Positions 1-6,376 of a DNA stretch of 9,327 nt are shown piece by piece. Source of the DNA: Ignavibacteriales bacterium. Its GTDB lineage: Bacteria > Bacteroidota > Ignavibacteria > Ignavibacteriales > Ignavibacteriaceae. The position numbers and the translations under genes were made by a program. The stretch is taken from contig JAGUXE010000256.1 of NCBI GenBank assembly GCA_020061995.1, positions 1 to 9,327 of the forward strand, in the 5' to 3' direction. A model generated the notes under the pieces. That model made no database searches. It saw only the letters and a program-made list of their open reading frames with translations, and was not told the origin of the DNA. The stretch's first letter is position 1; every line of letters begins with the position of its first letter.

Positions 1-19
1 AATAAATTTCACAAAGTAT

Positions 20-55
20 ATTTCTATAAATTTCAATAGGGAAATTTGTAGAAAT
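20..55. repeat. 15-bp inverted repeat (hairpin) upstream of ugd
   Basis: Positions 20-34 (atttctataaatttc) pair with 41-55 (gaaatttgtagaaat) over 15 bp, with one T/G wobble and a 6-nt loop. The octamer tagaaatt of the right arm (49-56) recurs at 69-76, so the element looks like part of a short AT-rich repeat family. There is no T-run directly after it, so it is not a convincing intrinsic terminator. It may be a mobile palindrome or the remains of the 3' region of an upstream gene outside the window. Confidence 0.6.
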
Positions 56-90
56 TTATGGAAACTCCTAGAAATTGATTGTTTGATTTT

Positions 91-110
91 TGCCTGTCTA
101 GCGACAGGCA
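91..110. repeat. GC-rich hairpin tgcctgtc/gacaggca in the ugd leader
   Basis: An 8-bp perfect stem (91-98 with 103-110) closes on a tagc loop and is followed by a partial third copy (aggca). The 10-mer tttgattttt occurs on both sides (82-91 and 116-125), like a target duplication, although such T-rich sequence could match by chance. The stem is much richer in GC than its surroundings. No T-run directly follows, so a terminator role is uncertain. Confidence 0.55.
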
Positions 111-151
111 GGCATTTTGATTTTTTGATTTAAGCTATTAATGACTTATAA

Positions 152-157
152 AAAGGA
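152..157 (+). promoter_or_regulatory. Shine-Dalgarno site of ugd
   Basis: AAAGGA ends 5 nt before the ATG at 163. This is one of the two clear ribosome-binding sites in the window and supports 163 as the ugd start. No convincing promoter was found in positions 1-150. Confidence 0.75.
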
Positions 158-162
158 TTAAT

Positions 163-1473
163 ATGAATATTTCCATAATCGGTTCGGGTTATGTGGGTTT
201 AGTTACAGGCGCTTGCTTTGCAGAATTAGGAAATAGGGTTAGTTGCGCTGATAACGATATTAAAAAAATAGCCTGTCTTAAAAAAGGTATTATCCCTATT
301 TATGAGCCTGGCCTGGAAGAACTGGTTGCGCATAATGTTAAGAAAAAAAGGCTGCGCTTTAGCTTTAGTATCAAAGATGCAGTAAAAAATTCTGAAATTA
401 TTTTTATTGCTGTAGGCACCCCTGCTTTAGAAAATGGCGAAGCAGATTTGACCGGTATAGAAAATGTGGCACGTAATATTGCGATGAATATGACTAGTTA
501 TCGCCTTATTGTAGAGAAATCGACCGTCCCTGTTGAAACAGGCGAGTGGCTCAAGCGCACAATTTCAACCTATATCAAACGAAAAATTGAGTTCGATGTT
601 GCCTCAAATCCGGAGTTCTTAAGAGAAGGCCAGGCGATAAATGATTTTATGCATCCGGATAGAATTGTCATTGGCGTTGAATCAAGGAGAGCCAAGGAGA
701 TTTTGACGAATTTATATAAACCCTTGAACGCACCTATAGTTGTCACCAGCATTAAGTCTGCGGAATTAATTAAGCATGCCTGTAATGCATTTCTGGCAAA
801 CAAGATTTCTTTTATTAATGCTATATCCCGTATCTGTGATAAGGTAGGTGCGGACGTAAAAGAGGTTGCCGATAGTATGGGGCTAGATAAAAGAATTGGT
901 GCAAGTTTTTTAAATGCAGGCGCAGGTTATGGTGGTTCGTGTTTTCCTAAGGATGTAGATGCCTTTATAAAGATTTCAGAAAAGTTAGGTTATGATTTTG
1001 CATTGCTTAAGGCAGTAAAGAATATAAATGAAGAGCAAAAGGATTTTATTTTAAAAAAGTTAAAGGATGTCCTATGGATAGTTAAAGATAAAACTATTGG
1101 AGTGCTGGGTTTATCATTTAAACCTAATACTGATGATATACGTAATGCCCCTTCTTTAGATTTAATTAATGCCTTACAGACAGAGGGAGCAAAGATAAAG
1201 GTATATGACCCACAAGCTATGGAAAAGGCCAGAGGCATATTAAGGCAAGTGAGATTTTGCCAAGACCCTTACCAAGTATGTAGAGGTTCTGATTGTTTGT
1301 TGATTATTACAGAATGGGATGAGTTCAAAGAGTTAGATTTTGCTAAAGTTAAAAAATTACTAAAAAGGCCTTTTATCGTCGATGGTCGCAATATTTACGA
1401 ACCACAAATAATGGAAAAATTAGGTTTTACTTATATTGGTATCGGAAGAAGGAGCAATAAAAAAAGCGCCTGA
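163..1473 (+). CDS. ugd: UDP-glucose 6-dehydrogenase
   Basis: This cytosolic enzyme oxidises UDP-glucose twice with NAD+ to UDP-glucuronate, the substrate of the decarboxylase encoded third downstream. The 436 residues are a normal length. The N-terminal Rossmann domain (about 1-185) has GSGYVG at 7-12 and Asp30 after the second strand. The central helical domain (about 200-295) carries Lys204, Asn208 and the catalytic Cys260 in GGSCFPKD. The C-terminal UDP-binding domain (about 310-425) contains GLSFKPNTDDIR. These match the UDP-glucose dehydrogenase family rather than the UDP-GlcNAc branch. The start is supported by AAAGGA 5 nt upstream. The last residues (NKKSA) and the stop lie in a 29-nt repeat that recurs 38 nt downstream, so the native C-terminus probably ended near GIGRR. 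It is the first gene of the sugar-nucleotide operon, 51 nt before the next gene. Confidence 0.95.
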   Translation: MNISIIGSGYVGLVTGACFAELGNRVSCADNDIKKIACLKKGIIPIYEPGLEELVAHNVKKKRLRFSFSIKDAVKNSEIIFIAVGTPALENGEADLTGIENVARNIAMNMTSYRLIVEKSTVPVETGEWLKRTISTYIKRKIEFDVASNPEFLREGQAINDFMHPDRIVIGVESRRAKEILTNLYKPLNAPIVVTSIKSAELIKHACNAFLANKISFINAISRICDKVGADVKEVADSMGLDKRIGASFLNAGAGYGGSCFPKDVDAFIKISEKLGYDFALLKAVKNINEEQKDFILKKLKDVLWIVKDKTIGVLGLSFKPNTDDIRNAPSLDLINALQTEGAKIKVYDPQAMEKARGILRQVRFCQDPYQVCRGSDCLLIITEWDEFKELDFAKVKKLLKRPFIVDGRNIYEPQIMEKLGFTYIGIGRRSNKKSA

Positions 1474-1521
1474 CCCCTTTTTACCCTTTTTACAATAAAA
1501 AAAGCGCCTGATCCCTTTTTA
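1455..1521. repeat. 29-nt direct repeat pair across the ugd stop codon
   Basis: Copy 1 (1455-1483) and copy 2 (1493-1521) share 28 of 29 bases, differing only by C/T at 1474/1512, and are separated by 9 nt. Each runs from caataaaaaaa through gcgcctga to cccttttta. Copy 1 encodes the last residues and TGA stop of ugd, and copy 2 carries the same TGA. Copy 2 ends 3 nt before the ATG of the next gene, leaving that gene without a Shine-Dalgarno sequence. Confidence 0.85.
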
Positions 1522-1524
1522 TAT

Positions 1525-2835
1525 ATGGATACTGAGCTTAAGGAGTTTAAAAAAAGAATTTACCGCAAAGAAATTAAGCTCGCCGTAGTCGGTTTAGGAT
1601 ACGTAGGCCTGCCTTTGGCACTTGAATTTGCTAAAAGCGGATTAGAAGTTTTTGGCATAGAGATAGATCAGGACAGGCTCAATCATCTGAAAAGAAAAGA
1701 ATCTTATATTACTGATGTAACGGATGAAGAATTAAGGCAAGTTTTGGCAGGGGGAAGATTTAGGGCAGTCAGTGATTTTACGGTCCTCAAAAAAGCGGAT
1801 GCGATTATTATTTGTGTGCCTACGCCGTTAAAGAGAAAGTATCGCCCGGATATTTCTTATATTAAACAAGCAGTTAAGTCTATTGCGGACCATATGAAAA
1901 AGGGGAGTTTGATTATCTTGGAAAGCACTACTTATCCGGGAACAACCGAGGATGTGATTTTACCTTTATTAGAAAAAAATAATTTAAAACATAATCGAGA
2001 TTTTTACCTCTGTTTTTCTCCGGAAAGAATTGACCCGGGAAATAAGAATTATCCTGTGCATAAAATTCCCAAGATTGTGGGTGGCATAACTAAGGAAGCC
2101 ACAGATTTAGGAGCCGCGGTTTATAAAAATATAATTGATGAAGTGGTTCCTGTATCTTCTGCGAGAACCGCAGAAGCAGCCAAGCTTTTAGAGAATACCT
2201 TCCGTCTGATTAATATCGGCTTAATAGATGAATTAGTAATGATGGCGCATAGAATGAAGATTGATATATGGGAAGTAATTGAGGCTGCGAAAACAAAGCC
2301 ATTTGGCTTTATGCCATTTTATCCTGGCCCAGGGGTTGGCGGCCATTGCATTCCCAAAGATCCACTTTATCTATACTGGAAAGCCAAACATTTTGGATTT
2401 CATTCGCGTTTTATTATGCTTGCCTCAGATATTATAAACTATATGCCTGAATATGTGGTAGAGAGAGTGGAGGAGGTCTTAAAAGAAAAAAATACAGGAT
2501 TAAAAAAAGCAAAGATTCTGATTGTAGGAGTTACCTATAAAAAAGATATAAAAGACCTACGCAAATCTCCTAGTATTGACATAATTGATATTTTGCAGAA
2601 AAGAAATATAAAAGTTTCCTATTTTGATCCTCTGATTCCATTCTTAAGATTAAATCATATAAATCTTAGGTCTATAGAACTTAAAAAGGACGTGCTTAGA
2701 AAGTTTGACTGTGTGGTTATTGCTACAGACCATTCAAAAGTGGATTACGATTTTATATTAAAACACTCCCAGTTAATCTTTGATACCCGAAATGTCTACA
2801 GGGGTAATAAAAATAAAAAGGTAGTTATACTATGA
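1525..2835 (+). CDS. wbpA: WbpA-like UDP-N-acetyl-hexosamine 6-dehydrogenase
   Basis: This is an NAD-dependent nucleotide-sugar dehydrogenase of the WbpA/TviB/WecC branch, which oxidises UDP-GlcNAc (or UDP-GalNAc) to the uronate. The 436 residues are a usual length. The Rossmann motif GLGYVG is at 23-28. The central domain has Lys220 and Asn224 in AAKLLENTFRLIN, the signature that separates this branch from UDP-glucose dehydrogenases, and the catalytic Cys275 in GGHCIPKDP. The C-terminal domain begins near 330 and contains GVTYKKDIKDLRKSP. ATG 1525 is the only reasonable start, but it has no Shine-Dalgarno: a copy of the 29-nt repeat occupies that position. Its stop overlaps the next start by 4 nt (ATGA). 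The pairing with a WbpP-like epimerase suggests UDP-GlcNAcA/GalNAcA synthesis. The exact substrate is inferred; dehydrogenase function is secure. Confidence 0.88.
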   Translation: MDTELKEFKKRIYRKEIKLAVVGLGYVGLPLALEFAKSGLEVFGIEIDQDRLNHLKRKESYITDVTDEELRQVLAGGRFRAVSDFTVLKKADAIIICVPTPLKRKYRPDISYIKQAVKSIADHMKKGSLIILESTTYPGTTEDVILPLLEKNNLKHNRDFYLCFSPERIDPGNKNYPVHKIPKIVGGITKEATDLGAAVYKNIIDEVVPVSSARTAEAAKLLENTFRLINIGLIDELVMMAHRMKIDIWEVIEAAKTKPFGFMPFYPGPGVGGHCIPKDPLYLYWKAKHFGFHSRFIMLASDIINYMPEYVVERVEEVLKEKNTGLKKAKILIVGVTYKKDIKDLRKSPSIDIIDILQKRNIKVSYFDPLIPFLRLNHINLRSIELKKDVLRKFDCVVIATDHSKVDYDFILKHSQLIFDTRNVYRGNKNKKVVIL

Positions 2836-3782
2836 GCAAATTTCTGGTTACTGGTGGTGCGGGTTTTATCGGTTCGCACCTCGTAGAACGACTACTCAGA
2901 GAGGGCCAAACTGTGCGCATTTTGGATAATTTCTCATCGGGAAAAAGAGAGAATCTAAATTTTATTTACGAACTTAAGAACTTGCGAACTTACGAACTAA
3001 TAGAGGCGGATATCCGTGATTATTCAATTTGTCAGGAGGCTTGCAAGGGAATTGATTTTGTTCTACATCAGGCAGCCCTAAGAAGCGTGCCTAAGTCTAT
3101 GTTTAATCCCAAGGAATACAATGAGGTAAATATAAATGGTACTTTAAATATGCTACAGGCTTCTTTAAAAAACAAAGTTAAGTGCCTGGTGTTTGCATCC
3201 TCTAGTTCAGTATACGGTGATATAAATAAATTTCCCGAAAAAGAAAATTTCCTGCCACAACCCATTTCACCTTATGCCTTAACCAAGCTAACCGGAGAGC
3301 ATTATTGTAAAATTTTCACTCACCACTATGGTTTAAGTACCGTATGTTTGCGGTACTTTAACGTTTTCGGCCCGCGCCAGTCTTTGGACGACGAATACGC
3401 CGTTGTCGTCCCTAAATTCATTACTTGTATGCTAAGAGGCGAACATCCGCCTATATATGGAACCGGTAAACAATCACGCGATTTTACTTATGTGTCCAAT
3501 GTTGTAGAAGCAAATATTCTGGCCACAAAAAAAGCGAACTTAAAAGGCCAGGTGTTTAATATTGCCTCTGGAAAGGACTATAATATTTTAGAATTAGTAA
3601 GGATATTAAATAAACTAATGAATAAGGATATAAAACCAATCTTTTTAAGTTCCCGCGCTGGTGATGTGTTTAGGACACTCGCTGATTTATCCAGGTCAAA
3701 AAGTATTTTAGCTTTTTTGCCCAAGATAGATTTTATTAAAGGCCTGGAATTGACTATTAATTACTTTAAAGAAAATGCCTAA
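2832..3782 (+). CDS. WbpP/GalE-like UDP-sugar C4-epimerase (SDR family)
   Basis: This is an extended short-chain dehydrogenase/reductase of 316 residues. The NAD-binding motif TGGAGFIGSH is at 7-16, HQAALRSVPKS lies near 78-88, the catalytic serine is in SSSVYGD (about 123-130) and the Tyr148-x-x-x-Lys152 pair is in PYALTK. The HQAA..SVP..S and SSSVYGD segments and the later YFNVFGPRQ and SRDFTYV motifs resemble WbpP/TviC-type UDP-GlcNAc 4-epimerases, as remembered. A UDP-glucose or UDP-uronate 4-epimerase remains possible. It overlaps the upstream dehydrogenase by 4 nt and the downstream decarboxylase by 8 nt, implying translational coupling. Residues about 46-56 (YELKNLRTYEL) are encoded by four 8-nt tandem units in a loop that varies among relatives. 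Family is sure; substrate is inferred. Confidence 0.88.
   Translation: MSKFLVTGGAGFIGSHLVERLLREGQTVRILDNFSSGKRENLNFIYELKNLRTYELIEADIRDYSICQEACKGIDFVLHQAALRSVPKSMFNPKEYNEVNINGTLNMLQASLKNKVKCLVFASSSSVYGDINKFPEKENFLPQPISPYALTKLTGEHYCKIFTHHYGLSTVCLRYFNVFGPRQSLDDEYAVVVPKFITCMLRGEHPPIYGTGKQSRDFTYVSNVVEANILATKKANLKGQVFNIASGKDYNILELVRILNKLMNKDIKPIFLSSRAGDVFRTLADLSRSKSILAFLPKIDFIKGLELTINYFKENA
2968..2999. repeat. Four tandem 8-nt units inside the epimerase gene
   Basis: The units acgaactt, aagaactt, gcgaactt and acgaacta lie head to tail. Because 8 is not a multiple of 3, successive units are read in different frames and encode a non-repetitive stretch (about YELKNLRTYEL) between the end of an early helix and the IEADIRD strand. 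The total of 32 nt does not disturb the overall frame. Confidence 0.8.
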
Positions 3783-5739
3783 AAAATTAGCTGTTGTTAC
3801 AGGTGGTGCTGGTTTTATTGGTTCCCATCTTTGCGATAGATTAATAAAGGAAGGTTTTAAGGTTGTATGCCTTGATAATTTTATTACAGGTAATTTAGAA
3901 AATATAAAACACCTGCTTAAAGATAAAAATTTTAGTTTAATTAAACACAATGTTACAAAATATATTGATATCAGAGAGAAGGTTGATTATATTCTACATT
4001 TTGCTTCACCTGCTTCACCAGAAGATTATTTAAGGTTTCCCATTCAGACATTAAAGGTAGGCTCTTTAGGCACGCATAATGCATTGGGGTTGGCCAAAGA
4101 AAAACACGCAGTATTTTTATTAGCTTCAACTTCAGAGGTTTATGGCGATCCGCTTGTAAATCCCCAACCAGAGGAATATTGGGGTAATGTGAATTCGGTG
4201 GGGGTGCGAGGTTGTTTTTCAGATAATACAGAAATATTAACGAAAGAAGGTTGGAAGCTATTTGAAGATTTATCAAAAGAAGATGAAGTTATAACGTTGA
4301 ATGAAAATGGACTTCTAATAGAATATCAAAAACCAACAGAGATAATTAAAGAAAGATATATTGGCGAACTCATTAAGTTTAATAATACGAAGATAGATTT
4401 ACTGGTGACGCCAAATCATAAAATGTATGTTAAACGAAGAAGCAGCAAAAAATCTACATTAATAGAAGCATTTGAGTCTATACGTTGGGATAGGGCGGAG
4501 TTATTAAAATCTGGTTCATGGACTGGAGAAGAAAAAGAATATTTTTATCTACCCTTAGTTAAGAATGCAAAGACAAAGCAATGGAAAAAAATAAAGATGG
4601 ATATATGGCTTGAATTTTTCGGATATTTTATTACAGAGGGTTGCACTTATCTAAATAAGGGGCAGTCAGTTATCAATAATAAAATTTATGGGAAGAAAAT
4701 AAGTACAGTATTAATTTCCCAATCTAAAAAGAATTCAAAGAAAAGAAATAAGATTAAAAAATGCCTTAGGAAATTAGGATTTAAATTTTATGAGGAAAAT
4801 GCCCAGTTTAGAATTTTAAGTAAGCAACTGTATACCCATCTTCAGAAATTCGGAAAATCCAAAGACAGATATATTCCAAATGAGTTGCTTATGCTTTCCG
4901 GAAGACAATTAAAAATACTTTTTGACGCGATGATGTTAGGGGATGGTTCAAGCGATGGCAGAAAGTTTTATTCCAGCTCTAAACGTTTACTTGATAATAT
5001 GCAAGAGATGCTTTTGAAATTAGGGATGGCTGGGTCAATAAGTATAAAAGATAAAATAAGAAATACCAGAATGGTTTTTATTCTTACAGATACTCGAAAA
5101 GATTTTCTTACCCCATTATATCCTAAAAGAACTATAGAAAAGTATAATGGATTTGTTTATTGTGTAACTGTACCTAACCATATTATCTATGTAAGAAGAA
5201 ATGGCAAAGCTCTATGGTGTGGAAATTGTTATGATGAGGCCAAACGTTTTGCTGAGGCAATCACTATGGCATACCATCGGGTGCACAAGATAGATACGAA
5301 AATTATCAGGATTTTCAACACCTACGGGCCCAGAATAAGAATGCATGATGGCCGGGTAGTGCCTAATTTCATTTATCAGGCATTAAATAATAAACCTTTA
5401 ACCGTATATGGTAAAGGTCAGCAAACTAGAAGTTTTTGTTATATCGATGATTTAGTGCAAGGGATATTTAAGCTGATGCATTCCGGGGTAAATGACCCTA
5501 TAAATTTAGGTAATCCTTGCGAATTTACAATTTTACAGTTAGCTAAACTAGTCATTAAACTAACAGGCACAAAAAGTAGGATTGTTTTTAAACCTTTACC
5601 ACAAGATGACCCTCGCCAGCGTAAACCGGATATTAGTAAAGCCAAGAAATTACTTAAGTGGCAACCCAGGGTAGAATTAGTAGACGGCTTATGTAAGACC
5701 ATTGAATGGTTTTCCTGCCGGAGAGAGCGCTTTCCTTGA
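3775..5739 (+). CDS. uxs: UDP-glucuronate decarboxylase (UDP-xylose synthase) precursor with intein
   Basis: The enzyme is an NAD-dependent SDR that converts UDP-glucuronate to UDP-xylose and CO2. The open frame encodes 654 residues, about twice the family norm, because residues 147-484 are an intein. The exteins (1-146 and 485-654) join into 316 residues. Family signatures are TGGAGFIGSH (9-18), HFASPASPEDY, LLASTSEVYGDP (115-126), EEYWGNVNSVGVRG (to 146), then after the intein CYDEAKR with Tyr486 and Lys490 (mature 148 and 152), RIFNTYGPR, DGRVVPNF, GQQTRSFCYIDDL and DDPRQRKPDI. These match human UXS1 almost motif for motif. The intein separates the Ser/Glu part of the active site from Tyr/Lys, so the precursor should be inactive. 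Its start overlaps the epimerase stop by 8 nt. It consumes the ugd product, and its stop codon lies within the -35 box of the next promoter. Confidence 0.93.
   Translation: MPKKLAVVTGGAGFIGSHLCDRLIKEGFKVVCLDNFITGNLENIKHLLKDKNFSLIKHNVTKYIDIREKVDYILHFASPASPEDYLRFPIQTLKVGSLGTHNALGLAKEKHAVFLLASTSEVYGDPLVNPQPEEYWGNVNSVGVRGCFSDNTEILTKEGWKLFEDLSKEDEVITLNENGLLIEYQKPTEIIKERYIGELIKFNNTKIDLLVTPNHKMYVKRRSSKKSTLIEAFESIRWDRAELLKSGSWTGEEKEYFYLPLVKNAKTKQWKKIKMDIWLEFFGYFITEGCTYLNKGQSVINNKIYGKKISTVLISQSKKNSKKRNKIKKCLRKLGFKFYEENAQFRILSKQLYTHLQKFGKSKDRYIPNELLMLSGRQLKILFDAMMLGDGSSDGRKFYSSSKRLLDNMQEMLLKLGMAGSISIKDKIRNTRMVFILTDTRKDFLTPLYPKRTIEKYNGFVYCVTVPNHIIYVRRNGKALWCGNCYDEAKRFAEAITMAYHRVHKIDTKIIRIFNTYGPRIRMHDGRVVPNFIYQALNNKPLTVYGKGQQTRSFCYIDDLVQGIFKLMHSGVNDPINLGNPCEFTILQLAKLVIKLTGTKSRIVFKPLPQDDPRQRKPDISKAKKLLKWQPRVELVDGLCKTIEWFSCRRERFP
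4213..5226 (+). mobile_element. Intein with LAGLIDADG homing endonuclease (338 residues)
   Basis: This in-frame protein intron interrupts the decarboxylase. It starts at Cys147 in block A (CFSDNTEILTKEGW, followed by EDEVITL). Block B has TPNH (Thr212 to His215). The endonuclease motifs are FFGYFITEG (281-289) and LFDAMMLGDG (382-391), with Glu288 and Asp390 as the likely metal-binding acids. Block F is VYCVTVPNHIIYV with His469, and the end is LWCGN with terminal Asn484. The +1 residue is Cys485, which belongs to the conserved CYDE motif of the host enzyme. The penultimate residue is Gly rather than the usual His, and the block F Asp is Cys; both are known variants from memory. All splicing nucleophiles (Cys147, Asn484, Cys485) are present, so splicing looks competent. 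The segment looks more AT-rich than its exteins, as expected of an acquired element, but this was not computed. Confidence 0.93.
4609..5100 (+). other. Homing endonuclease domain within the intein
   Basis: Two LAGLIDADG-type helices, FFGYFITEG and LFDAMMLGDG, lie about 100 residues apart in precursor residues about 279-440, between the N- and C-terminal splicing blocks. The first acid is Glu and the second Asp, both compatible with catalysis. The basic stretch SQSKKNSKKRNKIKKCLRK (about 319-337) and the SSSKRLLDNMQEMLLKLG segment after the second motif fit the DNA-binding and alpha-beta core of the LAGLIDADG family. No stop or obvious deletion is seen, so the domain may be active. The likely target is the intein-free allele of the decarboxylase gene at the 4212/5227 junction. 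Confidence 0.82.
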
Positions 5740-5764
5740 CATAACCCTAGTCATATGTTATACT
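5736..5764 (+). promoter_or_regulatory. Near-consensus sigma70-type promoter for cvpA
   Basis: TTGACA (5736-5741) is separated by exactly 17 nt from TATACT (5759-5764), and TG one base before it (5756-5757) makes an extended -10. The -35 box contains the TGA stop of the decarboxylase. Initiation would be expected near 5770, giving a leader of about 25 nt before the cvpA ATG. This is the best promoter in the window and separates the sugar operon from the cvpA-NIF3-dnaG unit. Confidence 0.85.
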
Positions 5765-5785
5765 TTAACAATTATAGCAAAAAGA

Positions 5786-5791
5786 GAGGAG
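5786..5791 (+). promoter_or_regulatory. Shine-Dalgarno site of cvpA
   Basis: GAGGAG lies 3 nt before ATG 5795, inside a purine-rich run. It selects 5795 over the in-frame ATG at 5702, which lies inside the decarboxylase gene and upstream of the promoter. Confidence 0.75.
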
Positions 5792-5794
5792 AGA

Positions 5795-6376
5795 ATGCCA
5801 ATAGATATCATAAAACAATTTAATTGGGTAGACATTTTTGTTGTAATCCTAGTATTTAGAATATGTTACATCTCTATAAAAAATGGCTTAGCCAAAGTTT
5901 TTTTTAAGTTATTAGGTACTTTAACTGCCATTTATATATCTTTACACTATTATATTGTTATTTGCGACTTCATACGCAAGTATATACCTGTTGAAAAATT
6001 CCCTTTAGAATTTTTAGATTTTCTTGTTTTTACGGTATTGGCAATATTGGGGTATCTGGTATTTGTAATACTGCGCAGTATATTTGACTGTTTCATAAAA
6101 ATGGAGGCTGTGTCCAGATTGAATAAGTGGGGCGGATTGGTTTTGGGCATATTAAGAAGTTTTTTACTGGCGGGTTTAATTATATTTATGCTGGCTATAT
6201 CCAGCATAGGTTATTTTAAAAAAAGCACAGAAAATTCTTATTTTGCTAAGCGATTTTTTAATATTGCCCCTAATACATACAGTTGGCTTTGGAACACCAT
6301 CACTTCTAAGTTTATGACTGCAGAAAAATTCAATAACAAGGTCACTGAGCTCCAACAGGGTTTTGTTAAAAAATGA
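5795..6376 (+). CDS. cvpA: CvpA-family inner-membrane protein
   Basis: This 193-residue integral membrane protein belongs to the CvpA (colicin V production) family, whose molecular role is poorly defined. Four hydrophobic segments are visible at about 11-28, 35-57, 73-94 and 112-138. The first helix is followed by the family-like ISIKNGLAKVFFKLLG, and the fourth is preceded by RLNKWGGLVLGILRS, which matches the glycine-rich CvpA signature. The tail (140-193) is polar. The start is placed at 5795 because it follows GAGGAG and the promoter at 5736-5764; the in-frame extension back to 5702 would begin inside the upstream gene. The gene is first in a unit with a NIF3 protein and dnaG. Its TGA stop is inside the first arm of a palindromic repeat cluster. 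Family is fairly sure; function is unknown. Confidence 0.83.
   Translation: MPIDIIKQFNWVDIFVVILVFRICYISIKNGLAKVFFKLLGTLTAIYISLHYYIVICDFIRKYIPVEKFPLEFLDFLVFTVLAILGYLVFVILRSIFDCFIKMEAVSRLNKWGGLVLGILRSFLLAGLIIFMLAISSIGYFKKSTENSYFAKRFFNIAPNTYSWLWNTITSKFMTAEKFNNKVTELQQGFVKK

Noticed and set aside
125..152. TTGATT-16-TATAAA as the ugd promoter
   Set aside because: Initiation would fall at about 159, after the Shine-Dalgarno at 152-157, and the region is too T-rich for the match to be informative.
4000..4019. Tandem tgcttcacc repeat in the decarboxylase gene
   Set aside because: It encodes the conserved ASPASP motif of the family, so it is native sequence.
3971..4276. Reverse-strand open frame of 101 codons (and other minus-strand frames)
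   Set aside because: They lie wholly or almost wholly within well-supported + strand genes, have no recognisable motifs and look like shadows.
3775..5739. Gene fusion or two-domain decarboxylase instead of an intein
   Set aside because: The insert has block A, TPNH, two LAGLIDADG helices, block F and a terminal Asn with +1 Cys, and the flanks join perfectly into the family sequence.
5702..5794. Upstream in-frame ATG at 5702 for cvpA
   Set aside because: It lies in the decarboxylase gene and upstream of a near-consensus promoter; ATG 5795 has GAGGAG and fits the family length.
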